Shown here one piece after another: positions 11,387 to 23,645 of a stretch of 64,000 nt of DNA. Source of the DNA: Xanthoparmelia taractica (lineage: Eukaryota; Ascomycota; Lecanoromycetes; Lecanorales; Parmeliaceae); contig MU853181.1 of NCBI GenBank assembly GCA_033085395.1, positions 248,001 to 312,000 on the forward strand, in the 5' to 3' direction. The notes under the pieces were generated by a model. That model saw only the letters and a program-made list of their open reading frames with translations, ran no database searches and was not told the origin of the DNA. The position numbers were made by a program, and so were the translations under genes. Positions within the stretch are counted from its first letter, which is position 1. Every line of letters starts with the position of its first letter.

Positions 11387-14300
11387 ATGGCGCCCTCTAA
11401 TAGAGTCTCCCACGCCAACTCCAGTGTCACCACGCCTTCAGAGATGTCTATAACTGAAAATAATGGCCGTTTAAATAGTCGCAAGTCGGCAGCAAATGAT
11501 GAAGACAGCATAATGGTATGTTGTTTCCCCTTTTGACAGGCTATTACAAGACTTGGCATTACATTCTCGCCCAAAGTGTATAAGATCGTTATTCTTGGAA
11601 CGCGCACTGATCACAGCCACATTAGGATAACCAAGACACACCAGACTACTCCGTAAGAATATCTTTTCTATCCCTATTGATACTAATATATCAGCTACTT
11701 ACGTTCGGTATAGGACTCTGACACCAATCCAAATACAACTGCGAGCAGTGTCATGGGCGACGCATTTCAACCAGATGGCCGTAAACGGAGGATTGAAGCA
11801 ACACAATTACGGAAGACCGTTTTTGGTAAAAAGCACAGTCGGCTAGACGACACCAAGGTATTGCCCATGCGATGGAAATATCTGGTTCCTTGCAGATCAA
11901 TAATTGCTCTGATAAATAGGAAGATGATACTATTAGACGTTTTCGCTACCTTTTGGGGTTGACAGACCTATTTCGGCATTTCATTGATGCAAGCCCGAAC
12001 CCACAGATCAAAGAGATAATGGCTACAATTGACCGTCAGAATGAAGAAGAGGAACGAAAGGCCAAGAAAAGTCACGGGAGAGCAGGCGGAGCGGCCAGTG
12101 AGCGTCGGCGGAGAACAGAGCAAGAGGAAGATGCTGAGCTACTGAAGGACGAAAAGAGGGGCGGACAAGCAGAGACAATGTTCTACGAATCGCCGGGTTT
12201 CATCCAAGGCGGGGTTATGCGTGACTACCAGGTCTCTGGGCTCAACTGGCTCATTTCACTGCACGAGAATGGCATTTCGGGGATTCTTGCAGATGAGATG
12301 GGGCTGGGAAAGACGTTGCAGACTATTGCTTTCCTAGGGTATCTTCGACACGTTTGCGACATCAAAGGGCCTCATCTCATTACCGTGCCTAAGTCAACGC
12401 TCGATAATTGGAAACGTGAATTCACGATGTGGACACCTGAAGTCAATGTCCTGATATTGCAAGGAGCAAAGGATGAGCGACATCAGTTGATCAACGACCG
12501 ACTGGTGGATGAGAAGTTCGATGTCTGCATCACAAGCTACGAAATGATCCTTCGGGAGAAGGCCCATTTGAAGAAATTTGCTTGGGAGTACATTATTATT
12601 GACGAGGCACACCGCATCAAAAACGAAGAATCTTCCCTAGCTCAGATCATTCGCCTCTTCAATTCACGAAACCGCCTACTGATAACCGGTACGCCTCTAC
12701 AAAACAACCTCCATGAGCTCTGGGCGTTGTTAAATTTCTTGCTACCGGATGTGTTCGGCGATTCGGAAGCATTCGATCAATGGTTCTCAGGCCAAAACGC
12801 CGATCAAGATACCGTCGTCCAGCAATTGCACCGAGTCCTTCGACCTTTCCTGCTACGAAGAGTCAAGAGCGATGTCGAGAAGAGCCTCCTGCCAAAGAAA
12901 GAAGTCAATCTATATATTGGCATGTCTGAGATGCAGGTCAAATGGTACAAGAAGATACTCGAAAAAGACATAGATGCCGTGAACGGCGCGGCAGGGAAGC
13001 GTGAGTCTAAGACACGGTTGCTCAACATTGTCATGCAGTTACGGAAATGCTGCAATCACCCATACCTCTTCGAAGGGGCCGAGCCAGGTCCACCCTACAC
13101 CACTGACGAGCATCTTATCTATAATGCTGGTAAAATGGTCATGCTTGACAAAATCCTTGTTAGAATGAAGAAACAAGGCAGCAGAGTCCTCATTTTTTCA
13201 CAAATGAGCAGAGTCCTGGACATCCTGGAGGATTACTGCGTCTTCCGTGAACACAAATACTGCAGAATCGACGGATCAACAGCACATGAGGATCGGATTG
13301 CTGGCATTGACGAGTACAACAAGCCCGGATCCGAGAAATTCGTCTTCTTGTTGACTACCCGCGCCGGCGGTCTTGGCATCAACCTTACCAGTGCCGATAT
13401 CGTTATCCTCTTCGACAGTGACTGGAATCCTCAAGCAGATTTGCAGGCAATGGATCGAGCGCATAGGATAGGACAGAAGAAACAAGTTGTTGTATTTCGA
13501 TTCGTCACAGAACACGCTATAGAGGAGAAGGTGCTCGAGAGAGCGGCTCAGAAGCTACGTCTTGACCAACTGGTTATTCAGCAGGGGCGTGCACAACAGG
13601 CAGCAAAAGCAGCTGCATCCAAGGACGAATTGGTCAATATGATTCAGCATGGCGCAACTGAAGTGTTCGAGAGCAAAGGTGCCACTGGCTTGCTTGGCAA
13701 CAAGTCTGATCTGACTGACGATGATATCGACCAAATTTTGCAGCATGGCGAAGAGCGTACGAAGGCTCTCAACGCGAGATATGAGAAGCTGGGCATTGAC
13801 GACCTACAAAACTTTGCCTCAGAAAATGCCTACGAATGGAACGGTGAGAACTTTAATAAGAGTACAAGGAAGGATGTAGGAATCGCATGGATCAATCCCT
13901 CGAAGCGTGAGCGAAAGGAGCAGTCTTACTCGATGGACAAGTATTACCGGAATGCATTGTCAACAGGTGGGAGGACGGCCGATACCAAACCAAAAGCACC
14001 CCGTGCACCGAAGCAAGTCCAAGTCCACGATTACCAATTTTTCCCTCCACAGCTGGTCGACCTCCAAGAACGTGAGACTGCTTGGTTCCGCAAAGAAATC
14101 GGTTATAAAGTCCCTCTGCCGGAACGAGAAGATCTGACCGAGAGCGAAGCGGAAGCTGAACGTGATTTAGAGCAGCAAGAAATTGACAACGCTACACCCT
14201 TGACCGAAGAAGAACAAGAAGAAAAGGAGCGAATGTCATCACAAGGATTTGCAGACTGGAATCGAAGAGATTTCCAGCAATTCATTAATGGCTCTGCAAA

Positions 14301-15056
14301 GTATGGCCGAAACAACTATGAAGGTATCGCGGAAGAAGTCGATGGCAAAAATCCCAAGGAGATTAAAGAGTATGCCAAAGTCTTTTGGCAGAAATATACT
14401 GAGATCCAAGACTACACCAAATATATCAACAACATCGAAACGGGCGAGGAGAAGACTCGGAAGCTGAACCACCAGCGGAAGATGCTCAAGCGGAAGATGG
14501 ACATGTACCGCGTTCCTTTGCAACAACTGAAGCTCAATTACTCCGTGTCAACTACCAATAAAAAAGTGTACACGGAGGAAGAAGATCGCTTTTTGCTTGT
14601 AATGTTGGACCGGTATGGCGTGGATGGAGAGGGCATCTACGACAAGATTCGAGACGAAATCCGCGAGAGTCCGTTGTTTCGGTTCGACTGGTTCTTCCTC
14701 AGTCGTACACCTATCGAGATTGGGCGTAGATGTACTACGCTTCTGACCACAGTTTCGAGGGAGTTTGAAGGTGCAGATGGCAAGATGGCCAATGGTCACA
14801 AGGGCAGAGCCAGAGATGAGAACGATGAGGAGGAAGAGGAGGTGGCGCCTGCCAAGAAGCGAGTGAAGAACGGAGCCAAGGTACGTGAAGTCTGTTGTGG
14901 GGAGTCCAGGACTACGCTGACACCTTGTCACAGAACAAGCAGCTCGAAGTGGTCAAATATGGCAGCAGAGGGAGTTCCGGACAGACATCAAGAGCCGTTA
15001 GTGTATCGTCGAATGGTACTCCCTCGAAGGCCAAGGCAAAGGGAAGGAAAAAATGA
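11387..15056 (+). CDS. ISWI-family chromatin-remodelling ATPase
   Basis: Five exons: 11387-11515, 11626-11652 (27 nt), 11714-11857, 11920-14880 and 14934-15056, giving 1127 aa, the usual size. Order: an AutoN-like acidic head; SNF2 ATPase with ADEMGLGKT (Walker A Lys about residue 231) and IIDEAHRIKNE; helicase C lobe ending in DSDWNPQADLQAMDRAHRIGQ; a HAND domain (after TRKDVGIAWINPSKRERKEQ); SANT (GFADWNRRDFQQFINGSAKYG) and SLIDE (from about residue 960, YTEEEDRFLLVMLDRYGVDG). It slides and spaces nucleosomes as the motor of ISW1/ISW2-type complexes. The basic C-terminus comes from a 123-nt last exon after a 53-nt intron. Whether it is the ISW1 or ISW2 counterpart cannot be told; many filamentous fungi have one ISWI. 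Confidence 0.96.
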
Positions 15057-15524
15057 TTGTTCAGGGTATTGAACATGCATGTGTAGGCGGCAAAAATTAT
15101 CATGAATGTGCAGGGCGTTGGTCGCAGTGTCCTTTGAAAGATGAGATTAGAGGGGGGCCAGTGTTTACATTGGCATTATGAATGGCTTGCAGATGTAAAG
15201 TATTAACGTTAGATGTAGCAGGCTTGAGCTTTCAGATATGACTCGCTCAATCATTGAAACAGTACTATCAGTCACGCCGCCTTGAACTGGCGAAACTCAG
15301 CTTCAGAATGGATGTCTACTCTGTTGTAAAAGCGTAGTCTGTCTTGCCTTGGCTTAAAAACCCAGGGGTCAAGGCCCGAAAAGCCCAGGAAGCCAACCCC
15401 GGAAGCCGGCCCATCTCAGGGTCGCACCCCTATATTCCTCGTCGTAGCTGGCTAGCCTATCCTCTCCTCTCCACCACTCTATCAATCCCACCACTCAAGG
15501 CCGCACCCCAATACTTTAGTCTAC
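15057..15524. other. Intergenic spacer
   Basis: Terminator of the ISWI gene and promoter of the HAD phosphatase gene. No gene is supported. Confidence 0.5.
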
Positions 15525-16801
15525 ATGATCCCGGGTAACCCTTCTTCTAATCTCTCCAGAAAATCTATAAGCAGCCGACTCCGTCTTCTAAATCGCGCTA
15601 TGAGCCAGACGCCGAGAAGAGCGCCGAAGCGGTTCGCTCCGCTTGATCCGCAGAGGGGTGGTGGTGGCTCGGGGGCACCGAAGCTGAAGGGTATTGTGTT
15701 TGATGTTGATGGGACGTTGTGGTATGTATGGTTTTGCTGCTGTGGTTGCGGTGGTGTGGATGGGGGGGGGTTCAATGCTAAGTTCCTGTCCTTTTGTGTT
15801 TTGAGTCCTGAACATAGCAAGACTTCGACTCAAACTACTTCTTTTCTTAACAAGGAAGTTGGTCTTCTCTATTAAAATTCAAAGTACATGATGTTGCCTT
15901 TCGTTTTCTTCAACTGAGAGAGCGCCGGAAAACATTGAAGAATTGCCATGTTGTGATCATCTATCGAGCTGTGACCGCTCTATTCGCGGTCCAGATTAGG
16001 AAATCTATCCTGACCTGATCTATCGATCTTTCCCAGCAAACCACAATCCTACATGTTCAAACAAATGCGGTATTTCCCTTCCATACCCCTCCCAAAACGC
16101 ATCAGCCAACCCCAACCTCCAGAGCCGCCCTCTCCATCGACAAATCAACCGACATCCTCGACCACATCTACTCCCTCCCCCACCCCGCCCAAGAGCACGC
16201 CCAAGCCGCCATCCGCGCCATCGAAACATCAGCAATGATAGAACAGGAACCCCAGCCCGGCCTGAACGAGCTGATTACGTACCTCGAGAGCAGAGGCGTA
16301 CGCATGGGATTATGTACGCGGAATTTTGAGTAATCGCTTTCGACCTTTTCTTCTCCCTTCCGCGACTATCTTGCGATGCTGATTGCGAATGTCACGCAGT
16401 GGCCCCGTGACACATCTGCTGCAGACGTTTCTTCCAGGCAAGACATTCGCACCCATCGTAACGAGGGAATTCAGACCGCCGAAGCCGGATCCGGCGGGTA
16501 TTCTGCATATCGCGAGAGCGTGGGAATTGGACGATGGAGGGGAAGGTTTAATCATGGTATGTCTGACCCTATGGGGTATTTAGATGAGACTGGGAAAGGC
16601 TTAGAGAGATAACAGGTGGGCGATTCAATCGACGATATGACGGCCGGTCACAAAGCTGGTACGGCCACTGTGCTGCTGGCGAATGAGAGTAATGCGGAGT
16701 TGAAGGAGCATGAGCACACTGGAAGGTGGATTGAGAGGCTGGATGAGTTGATTGGGATTCTAGAGGCGGGGTTCGAGGAGGGGGTTGGAGAGTCAAGGTG
16801 A
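15525..16801 (+). CDS. HAD-superfamily phosphatase/phosphoglycolate phosphatase-like hydrolase
   Basis: Five exons: 15525-15721, 16037-16069, 16123-16329, 16400-16556 and 16616-16801, giving 259 aa. Splicing restores the HAD motifs: I FDVDGTL, II within CTRNF (Thr), III with the Lys of REFRPPKPDP, and IV GDSIDDMTAG. The cap reads DILDHIYSLP, as in fungal members of this family. They dephosphorylate small phosphometabolites with Mg2+. Two in-frame starts exist: 15525 adds 25 residues rich in Ser and Arg and free of acidic residues, resembling a mitochondrial presequence, while 15600 gives a cytosolic-looking form. Intron 1 is unusually long here (315 nt). Substrate unknown. Confidence 0.85.
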
Positions 16802-17268
16802 GTGGCAATGAGGCTACATATGTCGTAAAGATGGTCTATTCGGCCCAAAGGAGCATCTTCGGGGCCCCAATGCAAACCAAGCTTACTTACGATTACTCCG
16901 AGTCTTCATTTGAGAGGTCGGGGCTCACGACAGGGTACATCCATGAGGTGACGGGCCGTTTCTGGGTGCATTGGACTCTGAATGTGCGTGCCGGACATTT
17001 TCCAAGAACTTCCTGATGCTGTGATGACAAGGAAAATACCGTTATTTCATGGGAGCTTGAATGCTAAGCAGCGCCATCGATGTTACAATCATCGCAAGCC
17101 ACTCCACTGTCGACTCACCCAGACGTTTTAAGAAATCCACTCGTATGTCTCACAGTGCATGCCAAATGATGTACAACTAAGGCTCAAGACAGCACAAAGC
17201 CCCCCGAAAAGGACATACCAACTCACCACCAGACCCCATCTTGCGCCCCCCCTCCATCCTCCCTCATC
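16802..17268. other. Convergent intergenic region
   Basis: Between the 3' ends of the HAD gene and the minus-strand membrane-anchored protein. No gene supported. Confidence 0.5.
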
Positions 17269-18502
17269 TCACTCCCACTCCACAACCCGACTATAACCCC
17301 TCGCAACCTTCTCGCCCCCCACAACCAAACTATGCGTCTCCCAATGATAACACCCACCCGCGTCCCCATCCCCATTTCCTACTTCCACCGTCGCATTATT
17401 ATCCCCAACAGAGCGGCAAAGCGTCCACTGCGTCTTACTCTCCATATCGCAAAACACCCCCTCGCTGCGAGAAAAAAAGTCCGGACCATGCGAATGTTGA
17501 CTCCCGCACAGTTCCCGCGCGCTATGCCCATCGTGCTTACTCGCAATCAGATGCGGAAATCCCGCGAGGCCTGAACGCCGCCTCTGGATGCTGCTGCTGC
17601 TCCGTCGAATCCTCCTCCCTTTGCTCATGCTGCGGTGGTAGGGCACCTCGTTCTCAGGATCGTCGTCCACGCCGTCGTTTTCGAGGTTCTGGCCCTCGGC
17701 GGCGTCGGCGGCGGTGTCATCGCTGGCCGAGGCGTCCCAGAGCTTGACCTTTTTCGGCGTGTGGAAGTGGTGGTGTTTCCAGCGGTAGCCCTTTGCCTGG
17801 GCGGCGAAGAGCATGGTTGGGTGCTGGCAGTAATACGCCGGGTCGTTATCCGTCGTGGTGGTGCTGAGGTTGGTGAAGTCTTGCATGTGGATTTGGAGGG
17901 CGGCGGTCGTGATGTCGTGGCTGTGGTCGTGGTCGATCCAGGTGCAGGCTGGTTGGTGGCAGTCAGCCAGTCTCTACTGGGAAAAGAGAAGGGGGGGAAG
18001 AACGTGGTGGGTGGGTGATTGACTTACTTGGTTTGTGGTCCTCTCCGACGATGACGTTGGAGTAATACCAGGCTCTGTCGCAGCCTTTGCCCATATCGCC
18101 CAGCCACCCGCGATGCGTCCCGTCGGCCCACGTCTGCGATATATAGGCGATGCAAAGCTCGTTCGTGCTCGGGATGATCTGCAACGTGGTGGCTTGCTCC
18201 CCCGGTCCCAGGTCCCACTGCCAGACGGTCAGGTCCACGAAGGAGCCAGATGTGATGTCGGGGTAGCCACTGTCCTTGGAAGATCCGCAGAGGTTTTGGT
18301 TTTCGTTGAAGGCCTGCACCAGAGGGGCTGGGCCTGCCGCGTGTCGTAACGCGCCTGGTATGCCTTCGTCGCCATTCAGAGCGACTGCGATCCGGACGGA
18401 CGAGTCCATTACGGTGGGGGTTTTTGGTAGGTTGTTCGGCAGAAAGCTGATGAAGCCTATTACTCCAGCAAATAGGGCGATGACATCCATGATGGATTCC
18501 AA
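17269..18502 (-). CDS. Secreted or signal-anchored protein of a Pezizomycotina-restricted family
   Basis: Two exons, 18502-18028 and 17948-17269 (79-nt intron, phase 1), 384 aa. The N-terminus MDVIALFAGVIGFISFLP is one hydrophobic segment, a signal anchor or signal peptide. A globular part follows with FVDLTVWQWDLGPGEQ, ELCIAYISQTWADGTHRGWLGDMGKGC and, across the splice, CTWIDHDHS plus LQIHMQDF. The C-terminal part has LCGSQHSHGPDFFSRSEGVF and CDMESKTQWTLC with paired cysteines. I recognise this arrangement from unnamed proteins common in filamentous ascomycetes but no function is known to me. An Arg/Ser-rich linker (RRIRRSSSSIQRRRS) lies between the halves. A structural role at the cell surface would be a guess. 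Confidence 0.75.
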
Positions 18503-19676
18503 GTATAGAAGACTTGAAAATCAGAGGCAATTGCAAGTATTTCAAAGATTGGCAGATCGTGTCACAATATTTCTCAGACAACTAAGAGACGATGAGAATT
18601 TTCCCCCTCTATTTTTCCTTTTCGGGAGGCCTTTCGAGCTCTGGATGTGCAAAGGGGGTGGAGGAGAAATAGAGAAAAGGCAAGTAGGAGGAATGTATAG
18701 ACCAGAGGTCTAACTCACTCTGAGCTTCTCAATAACGTAACGATTCTGAACTTGTATGCATGTGGAGTGCAGGGCACAATATATTTGAGGTGCCGATTTA
18801 GATCAGCAAATGAAGGGAAAAGGCGATAAGTATCCGTGCCTCTCCTAGTAAAGATTGATCATCCAACAGTGGACCAAAAACTCGTTTTATGCGTGCATAT
18901 GAGGAAGTTGTTTTGAGCCCCTACGTTCAAAGACCGCTATAGTAGTCACACAATTAAAGCAGATGGGCCCTAAAGACGGCCAATTCCTGCTGTCGCGTAT
19001 TTCCCAGGGCTTGTCCCAATGTTCATGGCGGAGCATGGCATAATGAGCTGCTCCTGTCTGTTGATTTGATACACAAGCAATGAATCCGGAGACTCTGTGG
19101 GTCTGGTTCTGCTGTAGTTGGCAATCCCAATGAGCCAAACTTGGCCACCATGACACACGATACGGCTCATCTGCGGTCTCAAAGACCACTCCAGAATCCC
19201 GTTCCTAACCAAAAATCTAGGATCCACTTTCAAGGCCTCGCTTCCGCAGCGCATGGGAGCTCGAACTCACTCAAAACACTGGAGATGATATTTGCCTCGT
19301 ACATCGCGTACTGAAAATTCGTGATACTTACGGGGACTGGACTTCGTGGGTGACTTGGTTATAAACGCTGAGAATGTGGTACTTATAGTGTGTAAGGATA
19401 ATCGATTATTTGCTGCCCGACGAATTATCTATCTACTTAAGCTAACTATAATAGATCTAGCGACAGCTAGATCTATTAAAGATAATAAGTGCTATCTCTA
19501 TAGGCACCTCCACAACGCCACATTTACAATTCTTTCGGCTATACAACATAAGTATAGGCTAGAGTCGACATGGCTTGCAGAATGGGATTCTATAAGGACA
19601 GAATGCAGGGATCTCACTGCTCCTTCTTGAGAATCAATTGTCAAAGTTGCAAAGGCCTCAAGTAAACCAGACTACA
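18503..19676. other. Intergenic, with AT-rich relic
   Basis: Promoter of the minus-strand gene plus about 200 nt (19370-19570) of TA-rich sequence different from its surroundings and holding a perfect 13-nt inverted repeat. It resembles repeat-induced-point-mutated remnants of a mobile element, but no element can be named. Confidence 0.45.
19449..19478. repeat. Perfect inverted repeat, 13-nt arms, 4-nt loop
   Basis: TAATAGATCTAGC, GACA, GCTAGATCTATTA. Lies in the AT-rich island and could be a terminal or subterminal repeat of a degraded transposon. Confidence 0.6.
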
Positions 19677-21304
19677 CTAAGACAGTAGGGACGAAAGCCT
19701 TTTAGACAAAGATGAACGCACAGCAACAGAGGTAGGCGCATTGGAAGATGAATGTCCGCTACCAGCAACCGCGTCGGCGACCAGAACATATATCTCGCCC
19801 GAAGCATCTGAACTCACGAACAATCGACCTTGACGGTCAAAAGTCATGCCCACAGGCCGAAAGCAGGCGCTAGGGCATTTGGAGTTATCCGCATTAGTGA
19901 GGATGTCCGTGTACGAGGTTCTACTTGTAGAAGGAGCGAGGGGCTCGCCATTGACAAAGTCGATGAGAGATACTTTGTAGCCCACGGGTTGGGTCCGGTC
20001 CCTGTTTTTATATGAATGAACGGAGATCAGAGTAAGTGTACGAGTGAACTTACCAGCTTCCGTGGAAGGTGACCCAAGCCTGATCTCCACTATTGTTGAA
20101 CTTAATATCCAGCGGAGCCATGTGTGCCTGGAATGTCAGCCTCGGGGCCGTTCTCCCAGCGCATACGCTGTCAGAAGTGGAATTAAGTGAAAATTGGCTG
20201 CCAACGGCCAAGTCGCTGTTGTCTGGAAGTGCACTTGGGTCCCACGTTGCAAAGCACTCCGGGTAGCCGTGGTTGCTGCCCTGAGACCGATCTGTGTTGC
20301 CGACCAAGGTACCGTGGAAGTTCACCTCCTCCCCTGGGTTATTCTCGTGCACATTGACACCATCGCGGACGATTTCATCCGCGGAGTTCTCAACTGAATA
20401 CAGTCCGCCGGTTTCAGGATGCTCGGCAACTCCAACTGAGTTGCGAAGACCCCATCTACACGATTTTTTGAGTCAGCATTGTTTCGTTGAGGTAAAATTG
20501 AGGTATACAAGACAAGTCTAGGAAGTGGAGATTTTCTCTTGCTCCCAGAACGTGTCTTGCAACTATGCCAAATCAGAAGGATCAGCTCCGAGGTGTACGT
20601 ACCCGAGGCGGACTCCGTCAGTGTTGAATTGGTAGCCATTCGCGGGAACTTGCTCGAGGTTGAAAGCTTTGATCTGGCTGTGCCCAGTACTGATGTCCGA
20701 GGCTAAAGGGTCGATATTCGATGTGCTACCGCGGCTGATCAACAGCGTATTCTCGGCTTTATCGGACAGTAAGAGAGTTCGTGTGGTGTGATCATCGGTA
20801 TTCATTCCAGTTACCAGAGTGGTTTGATGCGCAGCGGTGCCAGTAATTGGGTTATAAGCCCATGAATAAGCTGCGGTAGGGTCGGATGCGAACAATGTCC
20901 TTCCGTCTGCAGATAGGGTCATTCCGTGATTAAGCTGGCATCGTGAGTGTCAGCACTTCGCCGTAGCCTAAACCGCCCGATGGGTTTTGATGACTTACGG
21001 CCGTATTGGAAATGACAGTTTGTTTTGAAGGTGCCCACACACATATGCCACCAGCGTCATCTAGCTGGAGACTCACAATGCCTTTACCAGCCTGCAGTAC
21101 GAGCAAGTTGCCAGCATTGTCAAATTGAATTGACCGAGGCTTCGTGAGGCCATTAGCGACCACAGAGAAATGATATCCCGGAGCAGCCACAGGCTTGATC
21201 CCATTCGCAGGCGCAGGATTGACCTCGCAGGCTTGCCCTGTCGCACGCAAGATGAGAACGGTCAAGAAGACTGTAGCAACATCTAAGCGTAAGAGCAGAA
21301 ACAT
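19677..21304 (-). CDS. Secreted L-sorbosone/pyranose dehydrogenase-like quinoprotein (six-bladed propeller)
   Basis: Four exons: 21304-20999, 20934-20603, 20455-20054 and 20001-19677 (introns 64, 147 and 52 nt), 454 aa. A signal peptide ends near ILRATGQA. The body carries the propeller repeats of the soluble quinoprotein glucose/sorbosone dehydrogenase family: GLTKPRSIQFDNAGNLLVLQ, NHGMTLSADGRTLFAS, WGLRNSVGVAEHPETG, GLYSVENSADEI, NNPGEEVN and FRPVGMTFDRQGRLFVSSD. Fungal relatives fall in or near CAZy AA12, oxidising sugars with PQQ outside the cell. The conserved HGSW and GMTFD blades are intact. A Ser-rich C-terminus could carry O-glycans; a GPI signal is not convincing. Exact substrate unknown. 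Confidence 0.87.
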
Positions 21305-21424
21305 TTTGAAGATCAGAAACTTGCAGTGGTGTTGAAAAGATGCGGGCGGTTGGGTACTTGAAAGGCCGAGAAGAGCGTTTGCTTTCTAGGTCCAGCGGAA
21401 AAGGCTGCTGCTTGGGAGCTTCGA

Positions 21425-21432
21425 TTATATAT
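21425..21432 (-). promoter_or_regulatory. TATA-like element of the quinoprotein gene
   Basis: TATATAAT read on the minus strand, about 120-130 nt before the start codon at 21304. Support is by position and sequence only. Confidence 0.35.
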
Positions 21433-22663
21433 CTGGTGCTGGAAGAAAGTCTGCAATACGGCCATATCATCCATCCTTGAACCCCCAGGAGGCTACTGAT
21501 AGTCCCATGAGGAAACAACTCGCTGCATAAATGCGTTGTCCTTCACCGGGGTTACCCTTCATTCCTCGCCCTCATCCTTGTCACCTCTCCATTCCTCAGT
21601 ATCACCCATGCTAATGTCAAGCGATTTTGTAATGGACTTCATATACGTGCATATGAAATTGAAGGCATCCTGCGTGATAAGGGCCGTAGAATTTTCGGTT
21701 TTTAGATTGCGTTTTACCATCCAAGAGCACGGTTTTCCAAGCGAGCCAATCGATTTCATGCAGGGAAAACACTCACATTCATCCATCGCGACGGAACCTG
21801 GAGCAAGACCTGTCCAGCGTTCCTGCACTGGTTTGCTTCAAGTCCAAAGACTCTGACTTGTCAAGGTAATAAAAGCTCTTCTACTGGGTCAGCGAGTACT
21901 GGCAGTGCTTTTTTTTTTTCCCTCCATCTCTGGAATATAGGAACTAAGGCATTGACCCCTTGCTTCCCGCACTAATGCATAGCAATGCAGAAGCTTGAAC
22001 TCGAGACACTTAGATTGCCGAACCCCACTATACCGTAAATCCATATCAATGCCAGTCACCGCCGATCTGCAGCCCAATGATCCAGTCAGCTCCAATGCAT
22101 TTGTTGAAGCCTTGTTCTCTTGAGGCCGTACCGTACTGTCAACCTGCAGCAGGTGAGACTACTGCACATGACAAAGAGTTGAGATTGACGAGCTATTGTC
22201 GTCCCTTTTAATTGCAAGTCCACCAACCCTTGTTTGACTAACACCCACCTGCCAATCTAGTAATCATCCAGTGCCTCCCCTTCAACGATGGAAGTTAGTG
22301 CCGAGCCTGCGTTTTGTTGTAGGTGGAACTCCATGCGACAGTGGCCGAGATCGGACCAACTGCGCTGCACCAGATTCACCTCTGAGGGTGAGCGAAGGCA
22401 GGAGCCTGGTCCCCAACACACCGAGAGTGACTTCATCTTGAATGGAGGTTGGGTTCCAGGTCTGGCCAGAGCTCTACTGGTAGTGCGAGGGTTCGGTTTT
22501 TAGGGTTGGCGTGACTCCTATTGTCGCGCCTTCCTCAGATGCAGCGTTGTGCGTGCACTAAAGGATGAAGCCTACTCCGCATTTTGGTGGTCCTTGTCGC
22601 TTTCTAGTCTTGGTGTCGAAAGTTTGGCTACCTCGACACACTGTTGAGTTGGAAGGCAGAGTC
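21433..22663. other. Intergenic, no supported gene
   Basis: Upstream of the quinoprotein gene and downstream of ALG13. It contains a 13-nt T tract near 21909 and short ORFs without motifs. Confidence 0.5.
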
Positions 22664-23380
22664 TTAATCAACGAAACCTAATTCGTCGTCCATGACACCC
22701 ACAAGTCCTTTTCCAGAAGGATCTTCCCCAGTATCCGCTGGTGGCCAAGGGGTTTGAGTTTTCCGTAGACTCTCGGACTGTCGGATCGCTGCTGGTAAAT
22801 CACTGCGCGAGGTCAGCGAGCTGTCCTGACAGAGAAGGGCCTGGAGATAGTACTTGAGATGTCCATGAATCACATAGCCGTGTATCGCTAGCTCTTCTGC
22901 CAACTCTTCCTGGTGATTGTCCAGCAACTCTGGATTGGGCACGACGATTATGGGTACCGCAATTCGTAGGGCGTCGAGGATGGAGCCGGATCCTGTCCAA
23001 CATGTAAGCTCAAAGCCTCATCGGTAAGGTAGAGGTGGAGAAGTACCTGCGTGGCTGACAATAACACCCTCTCTACGGTTGCCTTCGCCTTTGGCAGCCC
23101 GCATCTCCGATCCTAAACCCTGCTTATTGAAGTCGAAGCCACTTATGTTGAGGTACTCCAATCCCTCGAGCGTGGCAACATTGCTTCTCTTGAATTCTTC
23201 GAGCAATCTCTGTCCGTCTTTGCCGTATTGCAATCGAACGTCCGTGTAGTTATGTGTCTTCAAAGCTTCCAGAAATGGCGGGCTAAGGGTGGCCTTGATT
23301 AAGGAGTCGAAGCTTGCCGTAGCTCCGACAGTAACAAAGCATATCTTCTGCGGGTTTGGCCTCTGACTGAGCATGGACAT
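22664..23380 (-). CDS. ALG13: UDP-GlcNAc transferase catalytic subunit Alg13
   Basis: Exons 23380-23047 and 22992-22664 (54-nt intron, phase 1), 220 aa. The GT28-type half reads ICFVTVGATASFDSLI near the N-terminus, then GVIVSHAG joined by splicing to GSGSILDALR, the nucleotide-sugar site, and AVPIIVVPNPELLDNHQEELAEEL. Alg13 pairs with the membrane protein Alg14 on the cytosolic face of the ER to add the second GlcNAc of the dolichol-linked N-glycan precursor. Length and motif order are normal. ALG14 is not in the window. About 80 residues after the catalytic part are less conserved. Confidence 0.92.
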
Positions 23381-23645
23381 GGTTATTCTTTTCCGTTGGA
23401 CTGACGGCCTGGGACATGGCTGTGGCAGACGGTCGAGGTAGGGTGGTGGGGAAAGACACTCAAACCCGCTCCTTCCCTAACGAGCCTAGATCGTGTCCGC
23501 CTAGAGGGTTATGCAGGGATCCGTATAAGCGCCCAATCGCGTCCCTCTTGTGCTCTTGTTTTTGCAAAAATATATTGATCTGGCCGACTCTAATACCATT
23601 AATGTAACCGTTACTGCCACTTGCCAATAGGCCTGTTATCCCATC

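Noticed and set aside
18887..19254. Overlapping minus-strand ORFs of about 95-100 codons
   Set aside because: They overlap each other in different frames and show no family pattern.
19346..19630. Plus-strand ORF of 94 codons
   Set aside because: It runs through the TA-rich island and inverted repeat; amino-acid text reflects composition only.
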